Assembly: GCA_052390035.1 (NCBI GenBank)
Contig: JBQTHI010000100.1
Span: 1 to 45,984 of the forward strand
DNA length: 45,984 nt
Reading direction: 5' to 3'
DNA from: JBQTHI01 sp052390035
GTDB lineage: Bacteria > Actinomycetota > Acidimicrobiia > Spongiisociales > ZC4RG35
Every line of letters starts with the position of its first letter. Position 1 is the first letter of the stretch. The translations under genes were made by a program, and so were the position numbers. The notes beneath the pieces are model-generated. The model did not search any database, was not told where the DNA came from, and saw only the letters and a list, made by a program, of their open reading frames with translations. Below are positions 1 to 7,940 of the stretch, piece by piece.

Positions 1-368
1 GGGTGGGCGTCGGGCACCGGGTAGATGAGGGTGATGGTGAATCTCCCGGCGGGCTGGGTGAGCACGGTCGGGATGGCCGGGTCGCAGGTGGCCGGGATAG
101 TCGAACACGACGATGTCGGGAGGGTCCCCGCCTGGGGGAGGTTCACCTGGACATAGGCCAGGGCCTGCTCGCAACCTTCCTGTCCGTTCAGTTCGTAGGT
201 GGCGAGGGCTCCAGCGCTGGCGGCAGCATCGGCCACCCGCTGGTCGAGGGCTCGATCCAGCCGCATCGCCGAGAGGTCGATGGCGAAGGCGGCGGCGGCG
301 AGAAGCAGGAGCAAAGAGACGGCGACCATCATCAGCGTGTAGCCGCCCTGTTGCCTGCCCACCCTCAT
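1..368 (-). CDS. TadG-like Flp pilus assembly protein, 3' end cut by window edge
   Basis: Reading leftward from the ATG at 368-366 the frame stays open to the window edge, giving about 122 residues of an incomplete protein. It begins MRVGRQQGGYTLMMVAV, followed by a run of Leu/Ala that forms one membrane segment (about residues 9-30). Then comes AIDLSAMRLDRALDQRVADA, typical of the N-terminal helix of TadE/TadG-like pseudopilins (RQ-G/GY-T at the cleavage or membrane entry, then a D-R-Q-ADAAA helix). Proteins of this family are minor pilins or assembly factors of Flp/Tad pili in the cell envelope. The ATG overlaps the TGA of the gene upstream (ATGA), so the two are translationally coupled. 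The family call rests on the N-terminal pattern only; the C-terminal part lies outside the window. Confidence 0.7.
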   Translation of the reverse strand, partial: MRVGRQQGGYTLMMVAVSLLLLLAAAAFAIDLSAMRLDRALDQRVADAAASAGALATYELNGQEGCEQALAYVQVNLPQAGTLPTSSCSTIPATCDPAIPTVLTQPAGRFTITLIYPVPDAH

Positions 369-877
369 CGCTCGAACCTCGCCGCCGACTGGCTGGAGAG
401 GGTCACATTCATGGTGAACAGCACCACCTGAATCTCGCTGTTGCGACGCACCAGGACTTGGACCCGGCTCTCCCCGACCGGACGCCCGTCGGTGAAGCAG
501 TCCGCGTTGCCGTAGGCGGTGGATCCCGACGTCTCCTCGAGGCGGCGGGGGGTGCCCGCCGGCCCGAGGAGGGCAACGCATATGTACTGGCCGGCGACGG
601 CAGAGCCCAGGTCTCCGATCGCGGCCGCCCTGGTGACATCGCGGACCTGGGACAGCCAGCTATCGACCGGAGATGCGCCACCGGGGAGGGGAAGGGTCGC
701 CCCGAATCGGCTCCCTTCTCGAGCGGAGGTCTGGAGGGCGTTGGAGCGGCCATAGGCAACCGCGGCGGTGACGGTGCCGACGAGCAGCATGACCAGGAGC
801 ATCATGGTCAGGGCGGCCTCGACCAGCACGGCCCCGCGCTCATCCGTAGATCGAGATGTCTGCCCGACCACCCGCAC
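365..877 (-). CDS. TadE-like pilus assembly protein
   Basis: A 170-residue protein read from a GTG at 877. The frame extends upstream to 961, but that extension is unlikely: the GTG has a clear GGGAGG five bases ahead of it, and the extra residues look like non-coding translation. After a polar start (RSTDERGAVLVEAALTMM) there is one strong membrane helix (about residues 20-42, rich in Leu/Met/Val), then an extracytoplasmic domain with SAREGSRFGAT, a typical TadE pattern. RGAVLVEAA resembles the G-x3-4-E-x-A motif at the start of type IV-like pilin helices. It overlaps the TadG-like gene by four bases. Likely role: minor pilin or scaffold of an Flp/Tad pilus; the rest of the tad locus would lie to the left. 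Confidence 0.7.
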   Translation of the reverse strand: MRVVGQTSRSTDERGAVLVEAALTMMLLVMLLVGTVTAAVAYGRSNALQTSAREGSRFGATLPLPGGASPVDSWLSQVRDVTRAAAIGDLGSAVAGQYICVALLGPAGTPRRLEETSGSTAYGNADCFTDGRPVGESRVQVLVRRNSEIQVVLFTMNVTLSSQSAARFER

Positions 878-894
878 GGTTGCCTCCCAGGGTG

Positions 895-922
895 AGTCTA
901 CGAATTGATCGGCCCACGTAAA
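895..922 (-). promoter_or_regulatory. Possible promoter of the tad-like genes
   Basis: On the minus strand, TTTACG (922-917) and TAGACT (900-895) are separated by 16 bases. Each matches the sigma-70 -35 and -10 hexamers at four of six positions. The site lies just upstream of the GTG at 877, in a 219-base gap after mdh in which I see no gene or RNA. The prediction is weak and by eye only. Confidence 0.3.
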
Positions 923-1096
923 GGGGTGAATGGCGGCTCTTCGGCCGTGGGGGCCCTCCACTCCGAGCCAAGACCAGGCGTCGGGACCGCGCCTCCACGG
1001 AAGTCTGGCGCCGCGATCGCGCTCTCCGCGCCGAGTCGCGCAGAAGGCGCGGCCGGTGCACCAAGCCAGTCTCGGTCTCGGCAGGGACGGGCGAGC

Positions 1097-2083
1097 CTAG
1101 ATCAGGCCCAACTCGCGCACCGCGTTTCGTTCTTCTTCCAACTCGGCGACCGAGGCGTCGATGCGGGCTCGCGAAAAGGGGTCGATCTCCAGACCCTGAA
1201 CAATCTCCCATTCGCCATCACGGCACGTGCATGGGAACGATGAGATGAGGCCTTCAGGCACACCATAAGAGCCGTCGGAGGCAACCGCCATCGACACCCA
1301 ATCGTTCTCGGGGGTACCGAGCATCCAGCTCCTGATGTGGTCAATGGCGGCGTTGGCGGCAGAGGCGGCCGAGGAAGCACCTCTGGCTTCGATGATGGCG
1401 GCGCCGCGTTTAGCCACTGCCGGAATGAAGGTGTTCTCAACCCAGGCGTGGTGGCCCACCTTCTCGTAGGCGCTCGCTCCATCTACCTCACAATGAAAGA
1501 GATCGGGGTATTGGGTACTGGAGTGGTTACCCCAGATGGTCATCCTCCGGATCGATGACACCGGACGATCGACCCTTGCAGCCAACTGGCTGATCGCTCG
1601 GTTGTGATCAAGCCGGGTCATGGCGGTGAAGTGGCGAGGATCGGCGCCCTTGGCGTTATTAAGGGCGATCAAACAGTTGGTGTTGGCCGGATTGCCGACG
1701 ACCAGCACTCGTGCCGTCGGCTTGGCGCTGGCGGCGATTGCCTGGCCCTGAACGGTGAATATCGCTCCGTTGGCCGAAAGCAGATCGGACCGCTCCATAC
1801 CCTGCCTACGGGGCATCGCTCCCACCAGCAGGGCAAGGTCTGCGTCTCCGAAAGCCGACTCCGGGTCATCGGTCTTGACCATGCCCGCTAGTAGGGGAAA
1901 GGCGCCATCCTCCAACTCCATGCCTACACCGTCGAGGGCCTTCAAGGCGGGGGTGATTTCCAGCATTTGCAGGATCAGTGGCTGCTCCGGACCCAACATG
2001 TCTCCGGCCGCGATGCGGAACACCAGGCTGTAACCGATTTGCCCGGCGGCGCCGGTGACGGTGACTCGGACAGGAGCCTTCAT
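1097..2083 (-). CDS. mdh: Malate dehydrogenase
   Basis: A 328-residue NAD-dependent malate dehydrogenase, which interconverts malate and oxaloacetate in the cytoplasmic TCA cycle. The N-terminus has the dinucleotide-binding loop VTGAAGQIGYS (residues 8-18). The substrate loop follows as GAMPRRQGMERSDLL, then the NPANTN motif, the Asp-Arg-containing MTRLDHNRA, and the active-site histidine in IWGNHSSTQYPD. Length and motifs match the long (cytosolic-type) Mdh group of actinobacteria. It is the last gene of a co-directional run with nadC, nadB, nadA and icd, 47 bases after a small lipoprotein gene. No strong Shine-Dalgarno precedes the ATG. Confidence 0.97.
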   Translation of the reverse strand: MKAPVRVTVTGAAGQIGYSLVFRIAAGDMLGPEQPLILQMLEITPALKALDGVGMELEDGAFPLLAGMVKTDDPESAFGDADLALLVGAMPRRQGMERSDLLSANGAIFTVQGQAIAASAKPTARVLVVGNPANTNCLIALNNAKGADPRHFTAMTRLDHNRAISQLAARVDRPVSSIRRMTIWGNHSSTQYPDLFHCEVDGASAYEKVGHHAWVENTFIPAVAKRGAAIIEARGASSAASAANAAIDHIRSWMLGTPENDWVSMAVASDGSYGVPEGLISSFPCTCRDGEWEIVQGLEIDPFSRARIDASVAELEEERNAVRELGLI

Positions 2084-2130
2084 TGGCCTGCGAGGCTAGC
2101 GAGGGTACCAGTGACTGCCGGCAGGCCTTA

Positions 2131-2394
2131 TCACTCGGGGTAGCAACTCGGACCGCACGACGGCGTGACTTTGGGCGGTGCATCGATGGCATCCACCAGA
2201 TCGCCTTCAGTCTCGCCTCCCGATGAAACCGGATCGCTGGACACCAAGGACGTATTTCCCTGGTCGCCACCGGCCGGGGCCACCGGCCGGTTGGAGGGTT
2301 CACAGGCGGCGACCACCACCATCAGGCAAAGACCCAACAGAGCCTTGCTGGTGGTCGCCGACGATGCACCGTATCCCCGACGTCGGAAGTTCAA
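2131..2394 (-). CDS. Small predicted lipoprotein, unknown function
   Basis: An 87-residue frame between nadC and mdh. A basic start (NFRRRGYG) is followed by a hydrophobic stretch ending LMVVVAAC, which fits a signal-peptidase II lipobox with the cysteine at about residue 31. The mature part is short, acidic and Ser/Gly/Pro-rich (no membrane segment), and the C-terminus is SCGPSCYPE with two closely spaced cysteines. The first in-frame start is a TTG with no obvious Shine-Dalgarno, so the start is uncertain. It has the strand and spacing of an operon member (58 bases after nadC, 47 before mdh). I do not recognise a family. It could still be a chance frame, but the lipobox argues for a real envelope-anchored protein. 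Confidence 0.5.
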   Translation of the reverse strand: MNFRRRGYGASSATTSKALLGLCLMVVVAACEPSNRPVAPAGGDQGNTSLVSSDPVSSGGETEGDLVDAIDAPPKVTPSCGPSCYPE

Positions 2395-2452
2395 GGTCGG
2401 AACATACTCGGGCCCGTCCAGGCGAGGCCTGGGCGGAAACCGGCTCGGCGGC

Positions 2453-3286
2453 TTAGAGGTCGAAATCCAAGGCGATGTCGAGCGCAGGGGGGGAATGGGT
2501 GATCCAACCGACCGAGATCACATCGACTCCCGTTTCCGCCACCTCCCGGACGTTGTCCCGGGTAATGCCACCCGAAGCCTCAACGATCATCGTTCCGTTG
2601 ACCATCTCCACCGCCTTCCTCATGGTGGCGGGATCCATGTTGTCGAGCAGGACGATCTCGGCCCCGACCTCGAGCAGCTCGGCCAGTTGGTCGAGGCTGG
2701 TCACCTCGACTTCGATCGTCACTGTGTGCCCCACCATCCGCCGGGCCGCCTCAACGGCCTTGCGTATCCCACCGGCGGCGATGAGGTGGTTGTCTTTGAT
2801 CATCACCGCGTCGAACAACCCGAACCGATGGTTTATCCCTCCACCGATGGCGACGGCGTACTTGTCAAAGATCCTCAACCCGGGCATGGTCTTCCTGGTG
2901 TCGGCGATCCGCGCCCCGGTTCCTTCCACCAACGTCACCAGCGAACGGGTGGCGGTTGCTACGCCGCTCATCCGGCCGAGCATGTTGAGAGCGGTGCGCT
3001 CGGCGCTGAGAAGCGACCGGGCCAGACCTTCGATTCTCACCAGTTTTTGGCCGGCGGCGACGTCGGCACCGTCGTTGACAACAATGTCGCAGGTGGTCCC
3101 CTCGTCGACCATTTTGAAGACCGCCATCACAATTTCCACCCCGGCGATCCGGCCCGCCTCCCGAGCGACGATGGTGGCGGCCGACCGCTTGGGCTTGGGG
3201 ACCGTCGCCGCGCTGATGTCGCCCGCCAGCCCGAGGTCCTCGTCCAGCGCACGCTGAAGAATCGGCAGGTATTGGGACGGGTGCAT
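2453..3286 (-). CDS. nadC: Nicotinate-nucleotide pyrophosphorylase (quinolinate phosphoribosyltransferase)
   Basis: 277 residues from the ATG at 3286. The open frame runs 86 codons further upstream, but that part is an antisense-like shadow of nadB. The enzyme converts quinolinate and PRPP to nicotinate mononucleotide with loss of CO2. Visible family signatures are the TRKTMPGLR loop, IGGGINHRFGLFDAVMIKDNH (substrate-binding His-Arg and the Lys-Asp-Asn-His motif), the acidic IEVEV and LLDNM strands, and the phosphate-binding ASGGI and SVG loops near the C-terminus. The start codon shares one base with the nadB stop (TGATG), so NadB and NadC are probably made by coupled translation. Confidence 0.97.
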   Translation of the reverse strand: MHPSQYLPILQRALDEDLGLAGDISAATVPKPKRSAATIVAREAGRIAGVEIVMAVFKMVDEGTTCDIVVNDGADVAAGQKLVRIEGLARSLLSAERTALNMLGRMSGVATATRSLVTLVEGTGARIADTRKTMPGLRIFDKYAVAIGGGINHRFGLFDAVMIKDNHLIAAGGIRKAVEAARRMVGHTVTIEVEVTSLDQLAELLEVGAEIVLLDNMDPATMRKAVEMVNGTMIVEASGGITRDNVREVAETGVDVISVGWITHSPPALDIALDFDL

Positions 3287-4791
3287 CACTCTCCTTCGGC
3301 TGGGTTCGGGATGGGCTCGATGAGGTTGCGATTCGTCTGAAAGACGTCCGGTTCGGGATAGTCGGCCCGATAGTGGCCGCCTCGCGACTCCGAGCGACGA
3401 AGGGAGGCGGCCACCACCAGACGAGCCACATCGGCCGCCACCCGGCCGGCCAGGGAGGATCGAAGCGCCCCATCCAGTTCGAGCAGACGGTTGCGGGCTT
3501 CCCACAATCCGGTGCCGGTGCGGACCAGACCTGCCCGCTCCCACATGATGGTCCGCACCTCCTTGATCCCATCGCCCGTTAAAGGCAATGAGACGGCCGC
3601 CCGGGGTAATTCGGCATCATGAGGAGGAGGTGTCATCTCCCGTGCGACATCGGCGGCCACTTGACCACCGAAAACCAAACCTTCAAGTAGAGAGTTAGAG
3701 GCGAGCCGGTTGGCGCCGTGCACCCCCGTTGAGGCCACCTCTCCGACCGCCCACAATCCCGGCATCGAAGTCCGACCATCGGGACCGGCGTCGATCCCTC
3801 CCATGTAGTAGTGGGCGGCGGGTGACACCGGCAGGAGATCGACGGCAGGGTCGAGCCCGACCTCCTGTGCCGAGGCGAAAACGGTGGGGAAATGGGAGGA
3901 GAAGTCAGTCAGGGCTCGAGCGTCCAAGAACGCCCCCAGGCCGCGATCCAGTTGCCAGAAAATGGCACGAGCGACGACGTCGCGGGGCGCCAGTTCGGCG
4001 TCGGGGTGGTGAGCTAGCAAGAACCGCCGGCCCTCCCCGTCGAGCAGTTGGGCGCCTTCACCCCGGACCGCTTCGGTGATTAGAGGCATCGGATCTTTGC
4101 CGGTCATCAGGGCGGTGGGATGGAACTGCACAAACTCGAGATCGGCCAGTCGGACGCCGATCCGCGCCGCCATCGCTTGGCCGTCACCCGTCACCCCGGG
4201 CGGGTTGGTGGTGCGGAGGTAGATCCGGCCGATCCCCCCGGTGGCGAAGACCACCGCTGGGGCAAGAAGCAGATGACGTTCGCCGTCGGGATCGGCTGCT
4301 ACCAGACCGACCACTCTCCCCTGGTCGGTCGCCAAATCCAATGCTCGCCATCCCTCGAGGACTTCGATTCGGTCCGACTTGATCGTCGCTTCGGTGAGCG
4401 CCCGCATCACCTCATAGCCGGTACGGTCACCCTCGGCATGGATGATGCGCCGCCTTCCATGCCCGGCCTCCCGGCCAAGAGCGAGGGCTCCTTCCTGATC
4501 CGTATCGAAACGAGCGCCAAGCTCGATCAGGCGGTCAATGGCGTCCGGGCCACCCTCGGTGAGCATCTCTACCGCTTGCCGCACCGCCAGACCGCCGGAC
4601 ACGGCCAGGGTGTCGGAGGCATGGTCTCCGGGGGTGTCATCTCTTCCGACGGCGGCGGCGATTCCTCCTTGTGCCCACCAGGTCGAGCCGAGCACCCCGG
4701 CAGATAGAACTACTGCCGAGTCGAGACCCAAAGCGGTGGACAGTCCTGCGACCCCCGAGCCGATGATGAGCGGAGCATCAAGTCGCCTCAT
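3286..4791 (-). CDS. nadB: L-aspartate oxidase
   Basis: A 501-residue flavoprotein that oxidises L-aspartate to iminoaspartate, the first step of de novo NAD synthesis. The N-terminus has the FAD-binding glycine loop IIGSGVAGLSTAL, then WWAQGGIAAAVG. HAEGDRTGYEVMRAL and FVQFHPTAL are classic for the succinate dehydrogenase/fumarate reductase/NadB flavoprotein superfamily, as is GVHGANRLASNSLLEGLVFG (substrate and FAD contacts). The C-terminal helical domain carries the usual arginine-rich part ending at RGGHYRADYP. It lies 43 bases after nadA and overlaps nadC by one base. Confidence 0.97.
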   Translation of the reverse strand: MRRLDAPLIIGSGVAGLSTALGLDSAVVLSAGVLGSTWWAQGGIAAAVGRDDTPGDHASDTLAVSGGLAVRQAVEMLTEGGPDAIDRLIELGARFDTDQEGALALGREAGHGRRRIIHAEGDRTGYEVMRALTEATIKSDRIEVLEGWRALDLATDQGRVVGLVAADPDGERHLLLAPAVVFATGGIGRIYLRTTNPPGVTGDGQAMAARIGVRLADLEFVQFHPTALMTGKDPMPLITEAVRGEGAQLLDGEGRRFLLAHHPDAELAPRDVVARAIFWQLDRGLGAFLDARALTDFSSHFPTVFASAQEVGLDPAVDLLPVSPAAHYYMGGIDAGPDGRTSMPGLWAVGEVASTGVHGANRLASNSLLEGLVFGGQVAADVAREMTPPPHDAELPRAAVSLPLTGDGIKEVRTIMWERAGLVRTGTGLWEARNRLLELDGALRSSLAGRVAADVARLVVAASLRRSESRGGHYRADYPEPDVFQTNRNLIEPIPNPAEGE

Positions 4792-4834
4792 CGGTCGTCG
4801 TCCGGCGCTGCGCTCCCCGGGGGAGACACCCGTC

Positions 4835-5800
4835 TCACTTCCGTTTGACGGCCAGCATCCGCTCCACGGCCCGCCGTGCCCGATCGGCGATCTCCGGTTC
4901 GATCTCCACCCGATAGCGCATTTCCTCCAGCGCCGAACTGATATTGGAGAGGGTGATGCGCTTCATGTGGGGACACAGGTTGCATGGGCGCACAAACTCC
5001 GTGTCGGGAGCGTATTCGGCGACGTTGTCAGCCATCGAACACTCGGTGATCATCATCACCCGGGCCGGTTGGTTCTCGGTGACCCATTTCTGCATCCCGT
5101 AGGTCGATCCGACAAAATCGGCCTCCGCCAGCACGTCCGGCGGGCATTCGGGATGGGCGATGACCTGGAGGTTCTCGAGGCCGGAGCGGAAGCTGCGGAT
5201 CTCATCGCCGGTGAACCGCTCGTGGACCATGCAGGATCCTTCCCATAGGACCACCTCGACGTTGGTCTGTGACGCTACCCATCGCCCCAGGTACTGGTCA
5301 GGCGTGAAGATCACCTTGTCCACGCCCAGCGATTCGACCACCGCCACAGCGTTTCCCGAAGTGCAGCAGATGTCCGATTCCGCTTTCACCTCGGCCGAGG
5401 TGTTCACGTAAGTGACCACCGGTGCCCCCGGGTGCTGTTCACGCAGCCGGCGGACGTCGGCGCCGGTGATTCCCTCCGAGAGAGAACAGCCCGCCCGCTG
5501 GTCGGGGATGAGAACGGTCTTCTTCGGGTTGAGCAGCTTGGCGGTCTCCGCCATGAAGTGCACCCCCGCCATCACGATCACATCGGCAGTGGCCTCGACC
5601 GCCATGCGGGCCAAGGCGAGGGAATCGCCGGTGAGGTCGGCCACGGTGTGATAAATGTCGGGGGTCATGTAGTTGTGAGCGAGGATGACGGCGTTGCGTT
5701 GCTTCTTGAGCCGTTCGATATCAGCGATGACGGGCGCAAGTGCGGCGCGTTCTTCCTCAGGGAGGACGTCGCGCCGACGGGTGACTTGCAGTGTCGGCAT
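4835..5800 (-). CDS. nadA: Quinolinate synthase A
   Basis: A 321-residue [4Fe-4S] enzyme that condenses iminoaspartate with dihydroxyacetone phosphate to quinolinate. Substrate and catalytic motifs are ILAHNYMTPDIYHTVADLTGDSLALA and GVHFMAETAKLLNP. The likely cluster cysteines lie in SDICCTSGNA, HPECPPDV and RPCNLCPHMK. A GTG one codon upstream (5803) is an alternative start. I chose the ATG at 5800 because it is ATG and shares one base with the icd stop codon (TGATG). A position directly behind icd is unusual for nadA. Next come nadB and nadC, so the complete aspartate-to-NaMN branch is encoded in order. Confidence 0.97.
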   Translation of the reverse strand: MPTLQVTRRRDVLPEEERAALAPVIADIERLKKQRNAVILAHNYMTPDIYHTVADLTGDSLALARMAVEATADVIVMAGVHFMAETAKLLNPKKTVLIPDQRAGCSLSEGITGADVRRLREQHPGAPVVTYVNTSAEVKAESDICCTSGNAVAVVESLGVDKVIFTPDQYLGRWVASQTNVEVVLWEGSCMVHERFTGDEIRSFRSGLENLQVIAHPECPPDVLAEADFVGSTYGMQKWVTENQPARVMMITECSMADNVAEYAPDTEFVRPCNLCPHMKRITLSNISSALEEMRYRVEIEPEIADRARRAVERMLAVKRK

Positions 5801-7002
5801 CACATCCGCTCAACAACGGCATCGGCGAATTGCGAGGTCTTCACCTCGGTGGCTCCTTCCATGAGCCGCGCGAAGTCGTAGGTAACGACCTTGTCGGCGA
5901 TCGCCGACTCGAGGCCCTTGATGATCAATTCGGCGGCTTCGCCCCATCCCAGGTAACGGAGCATCATCTCCCCAGACAGGATCACCGAGCCGGGGTTGAC
6001 CTTGTCCTGGCCCGCATATTTAGGGGCGGTGCCATGGGTGGCCTCGAACACCGCATGGCCGGTTTGGTAGTTGATGTTGCCGCCCGGGGCTATCCCGATC
6101 CCGCCTACCTGGGCGGCGAGGGCGTCGGAGATGTAGTCGCCGTTGAGGTTCATGGTGGCGATGACGTCGTATTCAGCCGGCCTGGTGAGGATCTGTTGCA
6201 AGAACGCGTCGGCGATGGCGTCTTTCACGAGTAACTTGTCGCCGGGCTGGCCACCGGAATCGTCCCATGAGATGGCGACTTCGGAGAATTCCTCATGGAC
6301 CACCTCATAGCCCCATCTGCGAAAGGCACCTTCGGTGAACTTCATGATGTTGCCTTTGTGGACCAGAGTGACCGATTTCCGCTGGTTGGCGAGGGCATAT
6401 CGAATGGCTGCCCGCACCAGCCGTTTGGAACCCGTCACTGAGGCTGGTTTGATCCCGATCCCCGAGTCCTCCCGCAGCTCCCACCCGAACTCGGAGTCGA
6501 GATAGGCCAACAGCTTCTTGGCGCCTTCACTCCCCTCCTCCAACTCTTTGCCGGCGTAAACATCCTCTGTGTTCTCGCGGAAAATGACCATGTTGACCAA
6601 CTCGGGATGACGGACCGGGGAGGGAACTCCGGCGAACCACCGAATCGGTCGGACGCAGGCGTAAAGGTCGAGGGTCTGGCGAAGAGCCACATTCAGCGAT
6701 CGGATGCCGCCACCCACTGGGGTGGTCAACGGCCCTTTGATGCCCACCAGGCGAGTGCGGAAGGCGTCCACCGTTTCGTCGGGTAGCCACGAGCCCACCT
6801 CGTTGTAGGCCCTCTCTCCCGCCAGCCGCTCCTCCCAGGCGATGGCGCGGGTGCCGCCGTACGCCCGGTCGACCGCCGCCACCAAGACTCGGCTCGCCGC
6901 CGCCCAGATGTCGGGTCCGGTCCCATCACCCTCAATGAAGGGAATGATCGGGTCATCGGGTACCTGCAGGCCATCCGGCCCCATAGTGATCTGTCTGCCC
7001 AC
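5800..7002 (-). CDS. icd: Isocitrate dehydrogenase (E. coli-type)
   Basis: 400 residues from a GTG at 7002 that has AAGGAG four bases upstream. It oxidatively decarboxylates isocitrate to 2-oxoglutarate. The substrate and metal signatures are clear: PFIEGDGTGPDIW at the N-terminus, the phospho-regulated/substrate Ser loop in GGGIRSLNVALRQ, VIFRENTEDVYAG, LVHKGNIMKFTEGAFR, the metal-binding aspartates around DVIATMNLNGDYISDALAAQ, and the cofactor loop EATHGTAPKYAG. The homodimeric E. coli-like form, usually NADP-linked, is suggested, but coenzyme choice cannot be fixed by eye. It lies 40 bases after folD and overlaps nadA by one base, so it is probably in the same transcript. Confidence 0.96.
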   Translation of the reverse strand: MGRQITMGPDGLQVPDDPIIPFIEGDGTGPDIWAAASRVLVAAVDRAYGGTRAIAWEERLAGERAYNEVGSWLPDETVDAFRTRLVGIKGPLTTPVGGGIRSLNVALRQTLDLYACVRPIRWFAGVPSPVRHPELVNMVIFRENTEDVYAGKELEEGSEGAKKLLAYLDSEFGWELREDSGIGIKPASVTGSKRLVRAAIRYALANQRKSVTLVHKGNIMKFTEGAFRRWGYEVVHEEFSEVAISWDDSGGQPGDKLLVKDAIADAFLQQILTRPAEYDVIATMNLNGDYISDALAAQVGGIGIAPGGNINYQTGHAVFEATHGTAPKYAGQDKVNPGSVILSGEMMLRYLGWGEAAELIIKGLESAIADKVVTYDFARLMEGATEVKTSQFADAVVERM

Positions 7003-7042
7003 GGCTCTCCTTCTATGTCGAAACTGGGAGGCTACCCGGGCT

Positions 7043-7891
7043 CTATTTGCCTCCGGCCTGGGCTGCCGCCAGGGTGTTGACCAGCAACATCGCCCGGGTC
7101 ATCAGTCCCACCCCGCCAGGGACCGGGGTAATGGCGCCGGCCACTGCTGCCACCTCGTCGAATGCGACGTCGCCGACCAGGCGATCGTTGGAAAGGCGGT
7201 TGATTCCCACGTCGATAACGGTGGCTCCCGGGCGGACATGTTCGACCGTGATGAAATCCGGTGTTCCCACCGCCGCCACCAGGATGTCAGCCTGGCGAGT
7301 TAGACCGGACAGGTCTTTGGTACGGGAATGAGCCACCGAGACGGTGGCGTCGGCGCCCCGGGCCGCCAGCATCAAAGCCAGCGGGCGGCCAACCAGGAAG
7401 GATCGGCCAACCACCACGGCCCGCACTCCAGAGGTGGGGATGTCGTAGTGATCGAGCATTCGCATGATCCCCGACGGGGTGCAGGGACGGGGTCCCGGTT
7501 GGTCGAGGACCAGCAGGCCAAGGTTGAAGGGATGGAGGCCATCGGCGTCCTTGGCGGGATCTATCGCACGCACCGCCGACTCCCCGTCGAGGTCCCCGGG
7601 AAGGGGAAGCTGAACCAGGATGCCGTCCACCTCCGGGTCTGCATTGAGCGAGCGAATCAGGTCCTCCACATCAGCCTGACCAACCGTGGCAGGAAGGTGG
7701 TGGTGTATCGACACCATTCCCACCTGCTCCGCATCCCGTCGCTTACCCCGCACGTAAACCTGCGACGGAGGGTCGTCGCCCACCAGGACCGTGGCCAGAC
7801 CTGGTGCCCGGCCCAATCGCTTGACCTGCTCCGACACTTCGGCCTTAACCGTCGCCGCCACCAACTTCCCATCGAGGACTATGGCACTCAT
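7043..7891 (-). CDS. folD: Bifunctional methylenetetrahydrofolate dehydrogenase/cyclohydrolase
   Basis: 282 residues from the ATG at 7891; the longer open frame upstream is a shadow of purH. It interconverts 5,10-methylene-, methenyl- and 10-formyl-tetrahydrofolate in the cytoplasm. Signatures are SQVYVRGKRRDAEQVGM (Tyr and catalytic Lys of the YVxxK motif), DGILVQLPLP, KDADGLHPFN, PCTPSGIMRML, the NADP-binding GRSFLVGRPLALML, and the C-terminal TPVPGGVGLMTRAML. It follows purN-purH, both of which use or release 10-formyl-folate, so the context matches its role as supplier of that cofactor. A second ATG six codons upstream (7909) is possible. Confidence 0.97.
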   Translation of the reverse strand: MSAIVLDGKLVAATVKAEVSEQVKRLGRAPGLATVLVGDDPPSQVYVRGKRRDAEQVGMVSIHHHLPATVGQADVEDLIRSLNADPEVDGILVQLPLPGDLDGESAVRAIDPAKDADGLHPFNLGLLVLDQPGPRPCTPSGIMRMLDHYDIPTSGVRAVVVGRSFLVGRPLALMLAARGADATVSVAHSRTKDLSGLTRQADILVAAVGTPDFITVEHVRPGATVIDVGINRLSNDRLVGDVAFDEVAAVAGAITPVPGGVGLMTRAMLLVNTLAAAQAGGK

Positions 7892-7940
7892 CGACACCAA
7901 CCCACCCATCGTGAGGCCGACGCCACTGGCTCGATGCGGA

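Noticed and set aside
113..895. 260-codon plus-strand ORF across the tad-like genes
   Set aside because: Arg/Gly/Pro-rich antisense translation; the minus-strand frames show membrane helices, a good RBS and an ATGA junction.
878..1096. tRNA or other RNA gene in the 219-base gap between mdh and the tad-like genes
   Set aside because: Short complementary stretches exist, but no cloverleaf with T-loop and acceptor stem could be drawn on either strand.
2165..3340. 391-codon plus-strand ORF antisense to nadC and the small lipoprotein
   Set aside because: Its translation has no recognisable domain and mirrors the GC-rich codon positions of nadC, which is beyond doubt on the other strand.
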